A DNA stretch of 8,106 bases from Myxococcales bacterium. GTDB lineage: Bacteria > Myxococcota_C > UBA6777. Numbering within the stretch: the first letter of the stretch is position 1; every line of letters starts with the position of its first letter. The position numbers and the translations under genes are program-made. Below the pieces are notes generated by a model. It worked only from the letters and a program-made list of their open reading frames with translations, did no database searches and had not been told where the DNA came from. The stretch spans positions 7,054 through 15,159 of the forward strand of contig JALTMC010000494.1 of the NCBI GenBank assembly GCA_027005175.1. The letters run 5' to 3'. Positions 1 to 6,211 of this stretch are shown in pieces.

Positions 1-2978
1 ATATCTGGGTAGGTCCTCTTAAAACAAAGAATTACCGCAAGATTACAGCCTACCCTGGTACCGACTCCTTTCCCATGTGGCACAAATCCCGTATCTACTT
101 TTTGTCCGACCGAACTGGAAAACGAAATCTATTTTCGATCAATCCCGTGACCAAAAAGATCTGGCAGCATACCTTTCACAAAGACTGGGATGTGCGCTGG
201 CCTGCCTTGGGTGGAGATCAGATTGTTTACCAACGAGGAGCAGATCTATGGCACCTTAATCTGGCAACCGAGGTCTCTTCTCGTATCTCAATCACACTGC
301 CCACGGATGTTGTGCGCAAACAAAGTCGATTGGTGTCAGTTGCTCGATTTATGGATGGCTTCGATCTGGGTCCCAAAGGAAAACGTCTGCTTATCAATTC
401 ACGTGGTGACCTGTTCAATATTCCCGTTAAGAAAGATCAGTTGACGATTCGCATCTCTCGTAGCTCTGGAAAACGTGAGAAGTTTGCGTCATTTTCTTCC
501 GATGGTAAATCTGTGTTCGCGATCTCGGATCGGACGGGGGAAGATGCGATCGTGAAGTATGATGCGTTGGGTGAGAAACCACCCAAAGCTATTACCAAAA
601 ATGGCAAGGCATGGAGCTTTGCTCCTGCTGTCTCACCCAACCAAAAGTGGGTCGTGTTTGCAGACAAAAATCTCAAATTATGGTTGGCTTCTGTCAAGAC
701 TGGCAAGACTCGACTGATCGATTCTGCCAAAGTTTGGGAAACGACCACATACCGATGGTCCCCTGATAGTCGTTATGTGGCCTACGTGAAATTCGAACGA
801 AACTGGTTTCGTTCGATCTTTCTCTACGACACCAAAACCAAGAAAACCATCCGCGCGACGCGCTTCTGGACCAATGATTTTGACCCATCTTGGTCTCCCG
901 ATGGCAAACGCCTCTACTTCCTCTCACAACGAACGATCAACCCCTTTATCGGAAGCTTTGACTTTACCGACACCGTTGACCAAGCGACGAAGGTATATGC
1001 TCTTGTCTTAGCAAAAAAAACACGCGCCCCCTTTGCTCCCAAGGAACCCTTGCTTCAAAAACGAAACAAAGCCGAAACAAAAGCTGCGAAAAAGAAAGCT
1101 GCGAAAAAGAAAGCTGCGAAAAAGGAAGCTGCGAAAAAGGGCAAGGTTGCGGTTGTTCCCGGTGCTCGCCCTGTTGTCACGAAGCAGGCTGGCAAGAAGG
1201 GGAAGGTTGTTCCCGATGCTCGCCCTGTTGTCACGAAGCAGGCTGGCAAGAAGGGGAAGAAAGCTTCTAAAGGCAAGAAGGGCAAGAAAGTTTTCAAGGG
1301 AAAGAAGGGCAAGAAGAAGAAAAAGGTGAGGGTTCGAATTGACGAGCAGGGCTTATTGGATCGTGTTTATACGTTGCCTAAAATTCCGGCGGGTCACTAT
1401 TTTGGTTTGACCGCTTTGAAGGGTAGGGTTGTGTTTATGAGTCGTCCCACCATTAAGATGTCGTTGGGGCGGAGTCATCGCTGGCGTAAAAAGATCATGC
1501 TTCATGTTTATCTTCTCAAGAAGAAGAAGTTGAAGGTGTTGGCGCGTGGTGTGTCGAGCTATTCTGTCTCAAGTAATTTGAAATACATCGCGATCCGTCG
1601 TAGATCTACCTTCCGTGTGATGTCGACAAAGGCGACACGTGAGCCGAAAGGTCGTCGTGGCTTGGTCAGTCTGGCTCGTTTGCGAATGAAGGTTGATCCT
1701 GCGGCTGAATGGAAGCAGATCTTTTTGGAAGCATGGAGGCTGCAGCGCGACTTTTACTGGGCTCCCAATATGGCGAGTATCCAATGGGATAAGATACGTG
1801 AACGCTATCTGGCCGTTTTGCCCCGTATTCTTACTCGGGATGAACTCAATGATCTGATCGGTGAGATGATTGCCGAGTTGGGTACATCTCACACTTATGT
1901 GTGGGGTGGTGATCGCCGTCGATTTTCTCGTTCTTCTGATGGTGTGTTGGGTGCCGACTTAAAAGTGGATACGGACTCGGGCTTTTATCGAATTCAAAAG
2001 ATCTATCGTGGGGCACCTTGGTCCCAGAGTGAAGCATCTCCTTTGGCGGCTCATCATCTGAAGCTTGGCAAAGGAACCTATATCCTCGCGATCGATGGTC
2101 AAACTCTTAAGGGATCTGATAACTACTATAAGTTTCTTCAGAATAAGGGTCGTCGCTTGATCTCTCTGACTGTAAATAACATCCCTTCACGCAAAGGTGC
2201 TCGACGCATTGTTGTCAAAACCTTGGGTTGGTATACCGCGAAATACCTCCGGTATGTGGACTGGGTGGAGAGCCGACGCAAGCTGACTCTCAAGCTCAGC
2301 AAGGGTAAGGTCGGTTATATCCATCTTCCCAATATGTCGGGTGCTGGGCTGATCGCATTCTATAAGATGTGGTATCCCCAACTGCACAAGAAGGCGATGG
2401 TCATCGATGTACGTGGCAATGGTGGCGGGTTTGTTTCTCAGCTCATTATTCAAAAGTTAATGCGCAAGATCTGGGCATTTTTCAAGCCACGCAACACTCC
2501 TTATAGTGAGAAGGTTCCAGACAAAACATTCCACGGGCATGTTGCCACTGTGACGAACGCAACCGCTGGTTCCGATGGTGATATCTTCTGTAAGAGTTTT
2601 CAGTTTAACAAGCTTGGCCCCGTGATTGGTACCCGAACCTGGGGTGGAGTGGTTGGTATTCGAGCCAACAAGCGTTTCCTCGACAAAGGACTCACCACAC
2701 AACCCGAGTATGCATGGTGGGCTCCCTCAATTGGCTGGAGCCTGGAAAACTCAGGTGTGACACCAGACATTAAAGTGGACAACACACCCACCGATGTTGA
2801 GCGTGGAAATGATCGGCAGCTAAAGACAGCCATCGCCTACTTGTTGAAGCAGCTCAAGAAAGATCCGAAGAAGCTACCTGCTTTGCCAAAGTATCCCAAC
2901 AAGTCGGTGAAAGCTTTTCTTAAACGTATGAAAAAGTGGCAGGTCTCACCTGCACCATTGCCCAAGCCTAAGAAGTAG
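1..2978 (+). CDS. Tricorn-like serine protease, peptidase family S41 (5' end outside window)
   Basis: This gene encodes a tricorn-type protease, a large enzyme that trims peptides from upstream proteolysis. The frame is open from base 3. The ATG at 75 is internal: the 24 codons before it end in TDSFP and continue into MW, a match to the conserved first propeller of the family. Counting that Met as residue 1, residues 1-310 and 425-520 look like beta-propeller blades (repeated WSPDG/SPD and DRTG motifs). Residues 329-420 are a Lys-rich insert. Residues 540-610 are the tricorn core with LGTSH (Ser605-His606), 620-715 a PDZ-like part, and 740-910 the S41 catalytic fold with DVRGNGGG (779-785), nucleophile Ser833 in AGSDGD and Glu891 in LENSGV. 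The catalytic Ser-His, Ser and Glu set of tricorn is therefore complete. About 100 N-terminal residues are probably missing, so a signal peptide cannot be judged. The stop is TAG, and the thiolase starts 17 nt later, probably in the same operon. Confidence 0.93.
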   Translation, partial: IWVGPLKTKNYRKITAYPGTDSFPMWHKSRIYFLSDRTGKRNLFSINPVTKKIWQHTFHKDWDVRWPALGGDQIVYQRGADLWHLNLATEVSSRISITLPTDVVRKQSRLVSVARFMDGFDLGPKGKRLLINSRGDLFNIPVKKDQLTIRISRSSGKREKFASFSSDGKSVFAISDRTGEDAIVKYDALGEKPPKAITKNGKAWSFAPAVSPNQKWVVFADKNLKLWLASVKTGKTRLIDSAKVWETTTYRWSPDSRYVAYVKFERNWFRSIFLYDTKTKKTIRATRFWTNDFDPSWSPDGKRLYFLSQRTINPFIGSFDFTDTVDQATKVYALVLAKKTRAPFAPKEPLLQKRNKAETKAAKKKAAKKKAAKKEAAKKGKVAVVPGARPVVTKQAGKKGKVVPDARPVVTKQAGKKGKKASKGKKGKKVFKGKKGKKKKKVRVRIDEQGLLDRVYTLPKIPAGHYFGLTALKGRVVFMSRPTIKMSLGRSHRWRKKIMLHVYLLKKKKLKVLARGVSSYSVSSNLKYIAIRRRSTFRVMSTKATREPKGRRGLVSLARLRMKVDPAAEWKQIFLEAWRLQRDFYWAPNMASIQWDKIRERYLAVLPRILTRDELNDLIGEMIAELGTSHTYVWGGDRRRFSRSSDGVLGADLKVDTDSGFYRIQKIYRGAPWSQSEASPLAAHHLKLGKGTYILAIDGQTLKGSDNYYKFLQNKGRRLISLTVNNIPSRKGARRIVVKTLGWYTAKYLRYVDWVESRRKLTLKLSKGKVGYIHLPNMSGAGLIAFYKMWYPQLHKKAMVIDVRGNGGGFVSQLIIQKLMRKIWAFFKPRNTPYSEKVPDKTFHGHVATVTNATAGSDGDIFCKSFQFNKLGPVIGTRTWGGVVGIRANKRFLDKGLTTQPEYAWWAPSIGWSLENSGVTPDIKVDNTPTDVERGNDRQLKTAIAYLLKQLKKDPKKLPALPKYPNKSVKAFLKRMKKWQVSPAPLPKPKK
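793..816. repeat. Perfect palindrome, 11-bp arms with 2-nt centre, inside the protease gene
   Basis: The left arm TCGAACGAAAC (793-803) and right arm GTTTCGTTCGA (806-816) are exact reverse complements around TG. They encode part of an F-E-R-N-W-F-R-S stretch in a propeller blade. The palindrome could extrude as a cruciform, bind a dimeric protein or fold in mRNA with a slightly opened loop. It may also be coincidence imposed by codons. No T-run follows, so it is not an intrinsic terminator. Confidence 0.85.
1081..1140 (+). repeat. Four tandem copies of a 15-bp unit coding KAAKK
   Basis: The unit AAGCTGCGAAAAAGA occurs at 1081, 1096, 1111 and 1126. The first two copies are identical; the third and fourth end in G, which changes the first Lys of the last protein repeat to Glu. 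Because 15 bp is five codons, copy-number change keeps the reading frame. The near identity at DNA level points to recent expansion by slippage or recombination. The units open the Lys-rich insert of the tricorn-like protease. Confidence 0.95.
1152..1259 (+). repeat. Tandem duplication of a 54-bp in-frame unit (18 residues)
   Basis: Copies lie at 1152-1205 and 1206-1259, directly adjacent, with one base difference (G at 1162, A at 1216), which makes Gly in the first and Asp in the second. The protein repeat is VVP[G/D][14 protein letters not shown]. It sits within the Lys-rich insert of the protease, after the KAAKK units and before a KGKKGKK tail. Silent sites are also identical, so the duplication looks recent. 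Confidence 0.95.
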
Positions 2979-2982
2979 TTGT

Positions 2983-2987
2983 AGGAG
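2983..2987 (+). promoter_or_regulatory. Ribosome binding site of the thiolase gene
   Basis: AGGAG lies 8 nt before the ATG at 2996 and within the 17-nt gap after the protease stop. It supports that ATG as the start and independent, efficient initiation of the thiolase. Confidence 0.8.
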
Positions 2988-2995
2988 TAGAGATC

Positions 2996-4174
2996 ATGAA
3001 AGATATTGTCATTTTGAGTGCTGTGCGGACTGCCATTGGTAGTTTTGGTGGCTCCTTAAAAACGGTTGACGCGCCTCGTTTGGGTGAGATCGCTGTTCGC
3101 GAAGCACTCAAACAGTCGGGGGTCCCGGCTGATCAGGTAGATGACCTGATCTTTGGCTGTGTGTTGCAAGGCGGGCAAGGTCAAAACGTTGCTCGTCAGG
3201 TTGGGATTCGCAGTGGCTTGCCTGTCTCCACGCCAGCGATCACCATCAATCAGGTGTGTGGTTCTGGACTTCGTTCTGTGATGATGGCTGCACAGGCTAT
3301 CGCCGCAGGTGATGCCGATGTGGTGGTTGCTGGTGGTACCGAGAACATGAGTCAGGCTCCGTATGTGATGCCAAAAGCTCGATGGGGCAGTCGCATGGGA
3401 CATGGCAGCCTGGTCGATATGATGATCCACGACGGCTTATGGGATGCCTTCAACGACTTCCATATGGGGATTACCGCAGAAAATATCGCAGAGCGGTATG
3501 GTCTCACTCGCGAGGAGCAAGATGAGTTTGCATACCAAAGTCAGGTTCGTGCCGAGATCGCCATGGAAAGTGATGCGTTCCTGGAAGAGATTGTGGATGT
3601 TGAGATCCCACAGCGCAAAGGTGATCCCGTTATCTTTAACGTCGATGAGCATCCTCGAAAGTCAGCGCCTGAAAAGCTTGCGAAGCTACGTGGTGCTTTT
3701 AAAAAAGATGGAACTGTGACCGCTGGAAATGCATCAGGCCTGAACGACGGTGCGGCCGCTCTGATCATTGCTTCTGCTGATAAGGCGAAGGAGTTGGGTG
3801 TGGAGCCCATGGCCGTGATCAAAGGCTATGCTACCGCAGGTGTTGAGCCGGATGTGATGGGACTCGGGCCTATTCCCGCGTCGCGCAAAGCCCTGACCAA
3901 AGCAGGATGGCATATCTCTGACGTTGATCTTATCGAAGCCAACGAAGCTTTCGCAGCACAGGCTCTCGCAGTGATGCGTGACCTTGAACTCGATCCCAAC
4001 AAAACGAACGTCAATGGCGGTGCCATCGCTCTTGGTCATCCCATCGGTGCTAGCGGTGCACGCATTCTTGTGACCCTCCTCCACTCGCTTCGCTTCCGCA
4101 GCCGTCAACGTGGCCTCGCTACCCTCTGTATCGGCGGCGGCATGGGGGCTTCCATTCTCGTTGAACTCGTTTAA
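2996..4174 (+). CDS. Acetyl-CoA C-acetyltransferase (thiolase)
   Basis: The product is a thiolase that reversibly condenses two acetyl-CoA to acetoacetyl-CoA and CoA (biosynthetic, thiolase II type). It would act in the cytosol, feeding polyhydroxybutyrate, isoprenoid or butyrate-type routes, or act at the end of fatty acid breakdown. The protein is 392 residues, the usual length. The N-terminal signature [17 protein letters not shown] is complete. The nucleophile Cys88 is in [10 protein letters not shown], His156 in FHMG, the NEAFA motif is at 316-320, His348 in [14 protein letters not shown] and Cys378 in CIGGGMG; all catalytic residues are present. The ATG has a good AGGAG. It begins 17 nt after the protease stop and ends 4 nt before the membrane protein ATG. 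No reductase or hydratase partner is visible, so whether it serves PHB synthesis (phaA) or beta-oxidation (atoB/fadA-like) cannot be decided here. The segment before Cys378 is Arg-rich ([11 protein letters not shown]) in a place that usually holds a basic helix, so it is not alarming. Confidence 0.96.
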   Translation: MKDIVILSAVRTAIGSFGGSLKTVDAPRLGEIAVREALKQSGVPADQVDDLIFGCVLQGGQGQNVARQVGIRSGLPVSTPAITINQVCGSGLRSVMMAAQAIAAGDADVVVAGGTENMSQAPYVMPKARWGSRMGHGSLVDMMIHDGLWDAFNDFHMGITAENIAERYGLTREEQDEFAYQSQVRAEIAMESDAFLEEIVDVEIPQRKGDPVIFNVDEHPRKSAPEKLAKLRGAFKKDGTVTAGNASGLNDGAAALIIASADKAKELGVEPMAVIKGYATAGVEPDVMGLGPIPASRKALTKAGWHISDVDLIEANEAFAAQALAVMRDLELDPNKTNVNGGAIALGHPIGASGARILVTLLHSLRFRSRQRGLATLCIGGGMGASILVELV

Positions 4175-4178
4175 CGCG

Positions 4179-4703
4179 ATGGAACCAACAAAACCACTGT
4201 CATGGACAGGTCTGTTGGTCGCGTTGTGGGGAGTTGGTGGCATTTTGGCTTTGTTGGTTCATGCTTTGTTTCGCCTCACACCCCTGGCGATAGAGCCTGT
4301 GGTCAATGATATGATGAATGCATGGCACTGGACCTGTTATGTTGTGTGGGCGGTAATGAATGCGTATATGGAGGGGTATCGGGGGTTTCAGAAGTCTTTC
4401 AGCCCGATGGTGGCAACACGTGTGATGTCTTTGGCGCGAGATCCACAGCCTCTACGTGTGATTCTGGCCCCCTTCTATTGTATGGCTTTGTTTTCAGCTC
4501 CGCGCAAGCGAATGTGTTTGTCCTGGTTTATTATCGCGATGGTTGTATGTCTGATCATTATCATTCGACAATTAAGCCAACCCTGGCGAGGAATCGTTGA
4601 TGTTGGTGTTGTCATAGGTCTGACCTGGGGAGCTTCCAGTGTCCTCTACTACTTTATTCAGGCTCTTCGTGGAAAGCCTCTACCCACACCAAGACGATCG
4701 TAG
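4179..4703 (+). CDS. Small multi-pass membrane protein of unknown function
   Basis: I do not recognise the family. The 174-residue product starts at an ATG 4 nt after the thiolase TAA. The frame is open further back to an ATG at 4110, but the extra 23 residues would just be the thiolase 3' end read in another frame, so I prefer 4179. Hydrophobic segments lie at about residues 9-31, 92-106, 113-132 and 138-162, with a weaker aromatic one at 50-64, giving four or five membrane spans. A loop at 65-91 (EGYRGFQKSFSP, then VMSLARDP) and a basic stretch APRKR (107-111) look like cytosolic faces. The C-terminus is short and basic (PTPRRS). There is no clear ribosome binding site, so translation is probably coupled to the thiolase. 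No catalytic motif is visible. The composition and length argue for a real gene, and the position suggests expression with the thiolase, not necessarily a shared pathway. Confidence 0.75.
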   Translation: MEPTKPLSWTGLLVALWGVGGILALLVHALFRLTPLAIEPVVNDMMNAWHWTCYVVWAVMNAYMEGYRGFQKSFSPMVATRVMSLARDPQPLRVILAPFYCMALFSAPRKRMCLSWFIIAMVVCLIIIIRQLSQPWRGIVDVGVVIGLTWGASSVLYYFIQALRGKPLPTPRRS

Positions 4704-4767
4704 AACTGCTATTGATGCTGACGGAATAGAAAGTGGCAGGTGATAGCAAATTACAAACCCCTCACAT

Positions 4768-4803
4768 CCCGACGAACCCCGAACTCCCGACGAACCCCGA
4801 ACT
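4768..4803. repeat. Exact tandem duplication of an 18-bp unit between convergent genes
   Basis: The unit CCCGACGAACCCCGAACT occurs at 4768-4785 and again at 4786-4803 with no difference. Each unit holds two CGAAC pentamers. It lies in the 108-nt gap between the stops of the membrane protein (+) and the hydrolase (-). It has no hairpin and no T-run, so it is not a recognisable terminator. It could be the edge of a longer dispersed intergenic repeat. Confidence 0.95.
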
Positions 4804-4811
4804 TAAAGCGG

Positions 4812-5882
4812 CTACAGTAAGACGATTTGTGGGCGTGGGTTGGTGTCGCTGCTACCGAGAAAACCGTGGACTTTGGTGTATTGTGCAAGGTGTCGGGCTA
4901 TACGTCGGTAGGGGTCGCGTGCAAAGAACATAGACACATGGCCTTGGGGTTCTTCAAACAGGTGTGGATAGTTCCAGGTCTCCCATAGCTCTCGGACTTT
5001 GTGAGCGTATGACACTTGGTCATGACTGGCATTGACGAGCAGGATTCGTTCTCGCGGTACGAGGGGGCGAAAGTTTTTGGTATGGAGAGGTGCAAAGAAT
5101 TCTTGCAACTCTTCCATTGTGATATCGTGGTGTTGAAGCAGGTCACGACCTTTGCGTAAGATCGGTGAATGAGCAAAGGTGTAGCCTAGATCAACAAGGG
5201 GCATCACGAGGTTTAAGCTTTGCAGCCATTGTGAATTGGGTGGGGCACAAGCGGCCAGGGTTGCGATATAAGCGCCGAAACTTATACCCATCAGGTGAAT
5301 CTGTGTATGTCCCTGATTCGAGAGCAATCGCATGAGCTTGTGTAGGTCGGCTACACTTTGTTGAATGGCACCAAACAACAGCCGCAAGTCGGGATGGATG
5401 AAGGTGCTACCCGAGAATTTGCCCTTGGCGCTGCGACGCATATGTTGAGGTAGCTCCATCATGTAGGTGGAGTATCCTTGTTTGAGCAGCTCTTTGGCTG
5501 TGAGCATAGACTGTTGGTGTCCCGGTGTGAGCCATCCATGTAGCATGATCACAGCAGGACTATGAGCCCGACTTGGATGCAGAAGTGCTTGTCCTTGAAC
5601 CTGATCGTTGCGTTCGCATCCTGTCTTGATATTGCTGGGAAAAGAGAATTCTGCGACCACAGAGCCATCGCTGCGCCGTCTGCCTTCTTGCAACCAGTCG
5701 TGACTCACAGGAATTTCCGTATGCTTCTTGCAGAAATACTCGATGGGGTTCTGGGCTGGGAAGTCTTCAAACCAGGCTTGAAGCTCCTTACGGGTCACTT
5801 TTTCTTGAGGGGCATCGATCAACACTTGATTCACAAACCAAGACACAAACGATTCTACGGCATAGGTTGCTGGCTTCCACAT
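4812..5882 (-). CDS. Alpha/beta hydrolase family protein
   Basis: This is a predicted serine hydrolase of the alpha/beta fold, cytosolic, substrate unknown. With the ATG at 5882 it has 356 residues. The core begins near residue 108 with VIMLHGW (oxyanion-hole loop), then the elbow GISFGA with nucleophile Ser201, an acid candidate Asp288 in NASHD, and His315 in QGHVSMF: a complete triad in the usual order. Residues 1-107 precede the fold and carry no signal peptide. Residues 144-180 (LPQHMRRSA, then FIHPDL and a helix before the elbow) resemble the cap region of ABHD18-like proteins (DUF2048 group), which I suggest only tentatively. The frame is open back to a TTG at 5951, and an ATG lies at 5927. 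I chose 5882 because GGAG lies 8 nt before it and a likely promoter covers the TTG. It follows polA on the same strand after 329 nt, so it probably has its own transcript, and it converges on the membrane protein gene. Confidence 0.88.
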   Translation of the reverse strand: MWKPATYAVESFVSWFVNQVLIDAPQEKVTRKELQAWFEDFPAQNPIEYFCKKHTEIPVSHDWLQEGRRRSDGSVVAEFSFPSNIKTGCERNDQVQGQALLHPSRAHSPAVIMLHGWLTPGHQQSMLTAKELLKQGYSTYMMELPQHMRRSAKGKFSGSTFIHPDLRLLFGAIQQSVADLHKLMRLLSNQGHTQIHLMGISFGAYIATLAACAPPNSQWLQSLNLVMPLVDLGYTFAHSPILRKGRDLLQHHDITMEELQEFFAPLHTKNFRPLVPRERILLVNASHDQVSYAHKVRELWETWNYPHLFEEPQGHVSMFFARDPYRRIARHLAQYTKVHGFLGSSDTNPRPQIVLL

Positions 5883-5890
5883 ACATGACT

Positions 5891-5894
5891 CTCC
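5891..5894 (-). promoter_or_regulatory. Ribosome binding site of the hydrolase gene, partly inside a small hairpin
   Basis: On the - strand GGAG (5894-5891) lies 8 nt before the ATG at 5882 and decides this start over the TTG at 5951 and the ATG at 5927. The same GGA is the end of a 5-bp stem TCCGA / TCGGA (5906-5902 with 5896-5892, loop AAACA), so the hairpin could compete with ribosome binding. Confidence 0.7.
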
Positions 5895-5906
5895 GATGTT
5901 TTCGGA

Positions 5907-6010
5907 CGAACGATCTTCTCTAGTCATAACATGGACAAAGAATCTGTGCAAAAAGTATGGGTTTGCTCATGAATGCTTGGAACGCTCTGTTGCGACTAGA
6001 AAACCGTTCG
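5907..6010. repeat. Imperfect inverted repeat (arms 24 and 22 nt) around the hydrolase promoter
   Basis: The right arm (5989-6010) reads GTT-GC-GACTAGA-AAAC-CGTTCG. The reverse complement of the left arm (5907-5930) reads GTT-AT-GACTAGA-GAAGAT-CGTTCG. Three blocks of 3, 7 and 6 bases match in order, with spacers of equal or nearly equal length. The 58-nt segment between the arms carries the presumed -35 region, and the left arm overlaps the presumed -10. It could be paired operator half-sites, termini of a small defunct element, or chance. Confidence 0.5.
5923..5951 (-). promoter_or_regulatory. Candidate sigma-70 type promoter of the hydrolase gene
   Basis: On the - strand TTGCAC (5951-5946) and TATGAC (5928-5923) are separated by 17 nt, the ideal spacing. 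The -10 matches the consensus at four of six positions, the -35 at only three. A start site near 5916 would leave a leader of about 34 nt before the ATG. The match is modest, and the promoter rules of this organism are not known. Confidence 0.35.
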
Positions 6011-6053
6011 ATTCGCTCAGGCTTTGTGCGCTCTCACAGCGAACAACACGAAG

Positions 6054-6161
6054 GATTTGGGCTCGGTCTCCTCTGCTCTTTGTTGGAGCGCAAAGTGACT
6101 TTAGAAGGTTACTGCCCGAACAGAAGATTTGGGCTCGGTCTCCTCTGCTCTTTGTTGGAGC
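6054..6161. repeat. Two identical 36-bp direct repeats separated by 36 nt
   Basis: Positions 6054-6089 and 6126-6161 are identical over all 36 bases; the repeat starts GATTTGGGCTCGG and ends TTTGTTGGAGC. The segment between, 6090-6125, is also 36 nt, giving a period of 72. The copies differ at the bases directly outside. Within one repeat GCTC near one end can pair with GAGC at the other, and on the - strand GCTCC can pair with GGAG, so each could form a small RNA hairpin. In one + frame each would code FGLGLLCSLLE, but that frame has no start signal. No cas gene or third copy is present. The best reading is a dispersed intergenic repeat of unknown type. Confidence 0.9.
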
Positions 6162-6211
6162 AGGAGTGTCGTGTGTTTGTTTCCAAGCTTGTGTCTGTTC
6201 GACAGAACGGT

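Larger units (their letters stand above)
5883..6211. other. 329-nt spacer between polA and the hydrolase gene
   Basis: I see no credible gene here. Frames on the + strand stay open through it, but they run on into the antisense of polA and lack a ribosome binding site. The spacer holds, from right to left, a weak 5-bp hairpin just after the polA stop (6194-6206), two identical 36-bp direct repeats, one long imperfect inverted repeat, a candidate promoter and the Shine-Dalgarno sequence of the hydrolase. The pentamer CGAAC or its complement appears five times (5907, 6006, 6040, 6117, 6197), well above the less than one expected by chance. Confidence 0.7.

Noticed and set aside
4110-4178. Earlier ATG for the membrane protein
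   Set aside because: It would overlap the thiolase by 65 nt and add residues derived from the conserved thiolase C-terminal coding sequence; the ATG at 4179 fits operon spacing better.
3734-4243. 169-codon antisense ORF over the thiolase and membrane protein genes
   Set aside because: It overlaps a confidently identified thiolase with intact catalytic residues, and its product has no domain-like features.
4707-4748. TGCTAT...ATAGCA inverted pair after the membrane protein gene as a terminator
   Set aside because: The stem is 6 bp with a 30-nt loop, is AT-rich and has no T-run, so it is probably chance.
4733-4933. Short + strand ORF with a GTG start between the convergent genes
   Set aside because: Its second half is antisense to the hydrolase 3' end, its PTNPEL repeat is just the 18-bp duplication, and no ribosome binding site precedes it.
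5883-5951. TTG at 5951 or ATG at 5927 as the hydrolase start
   Set aside because: Neither has as good a ribosome binding site as the ATG at 5882, and the candidate promoter overlaps this stretch.
6054-6161. Minimal CRISPR array (36-nt repeats, 36-nt spacer)
   Set aside because: Only two repeats, no third degenerate copy, no cas gene and no leader. The repeat lacks the typical GAAAC/GAAAG-like end, and the dimensions alone are not enough.
6194-6206. Hairpin after the polA stop as an intrinsic terminator
   Set aside because: The stem is only 5 bp (TCTGT/ACAGA) and is not followed by a T-run on the - strand.
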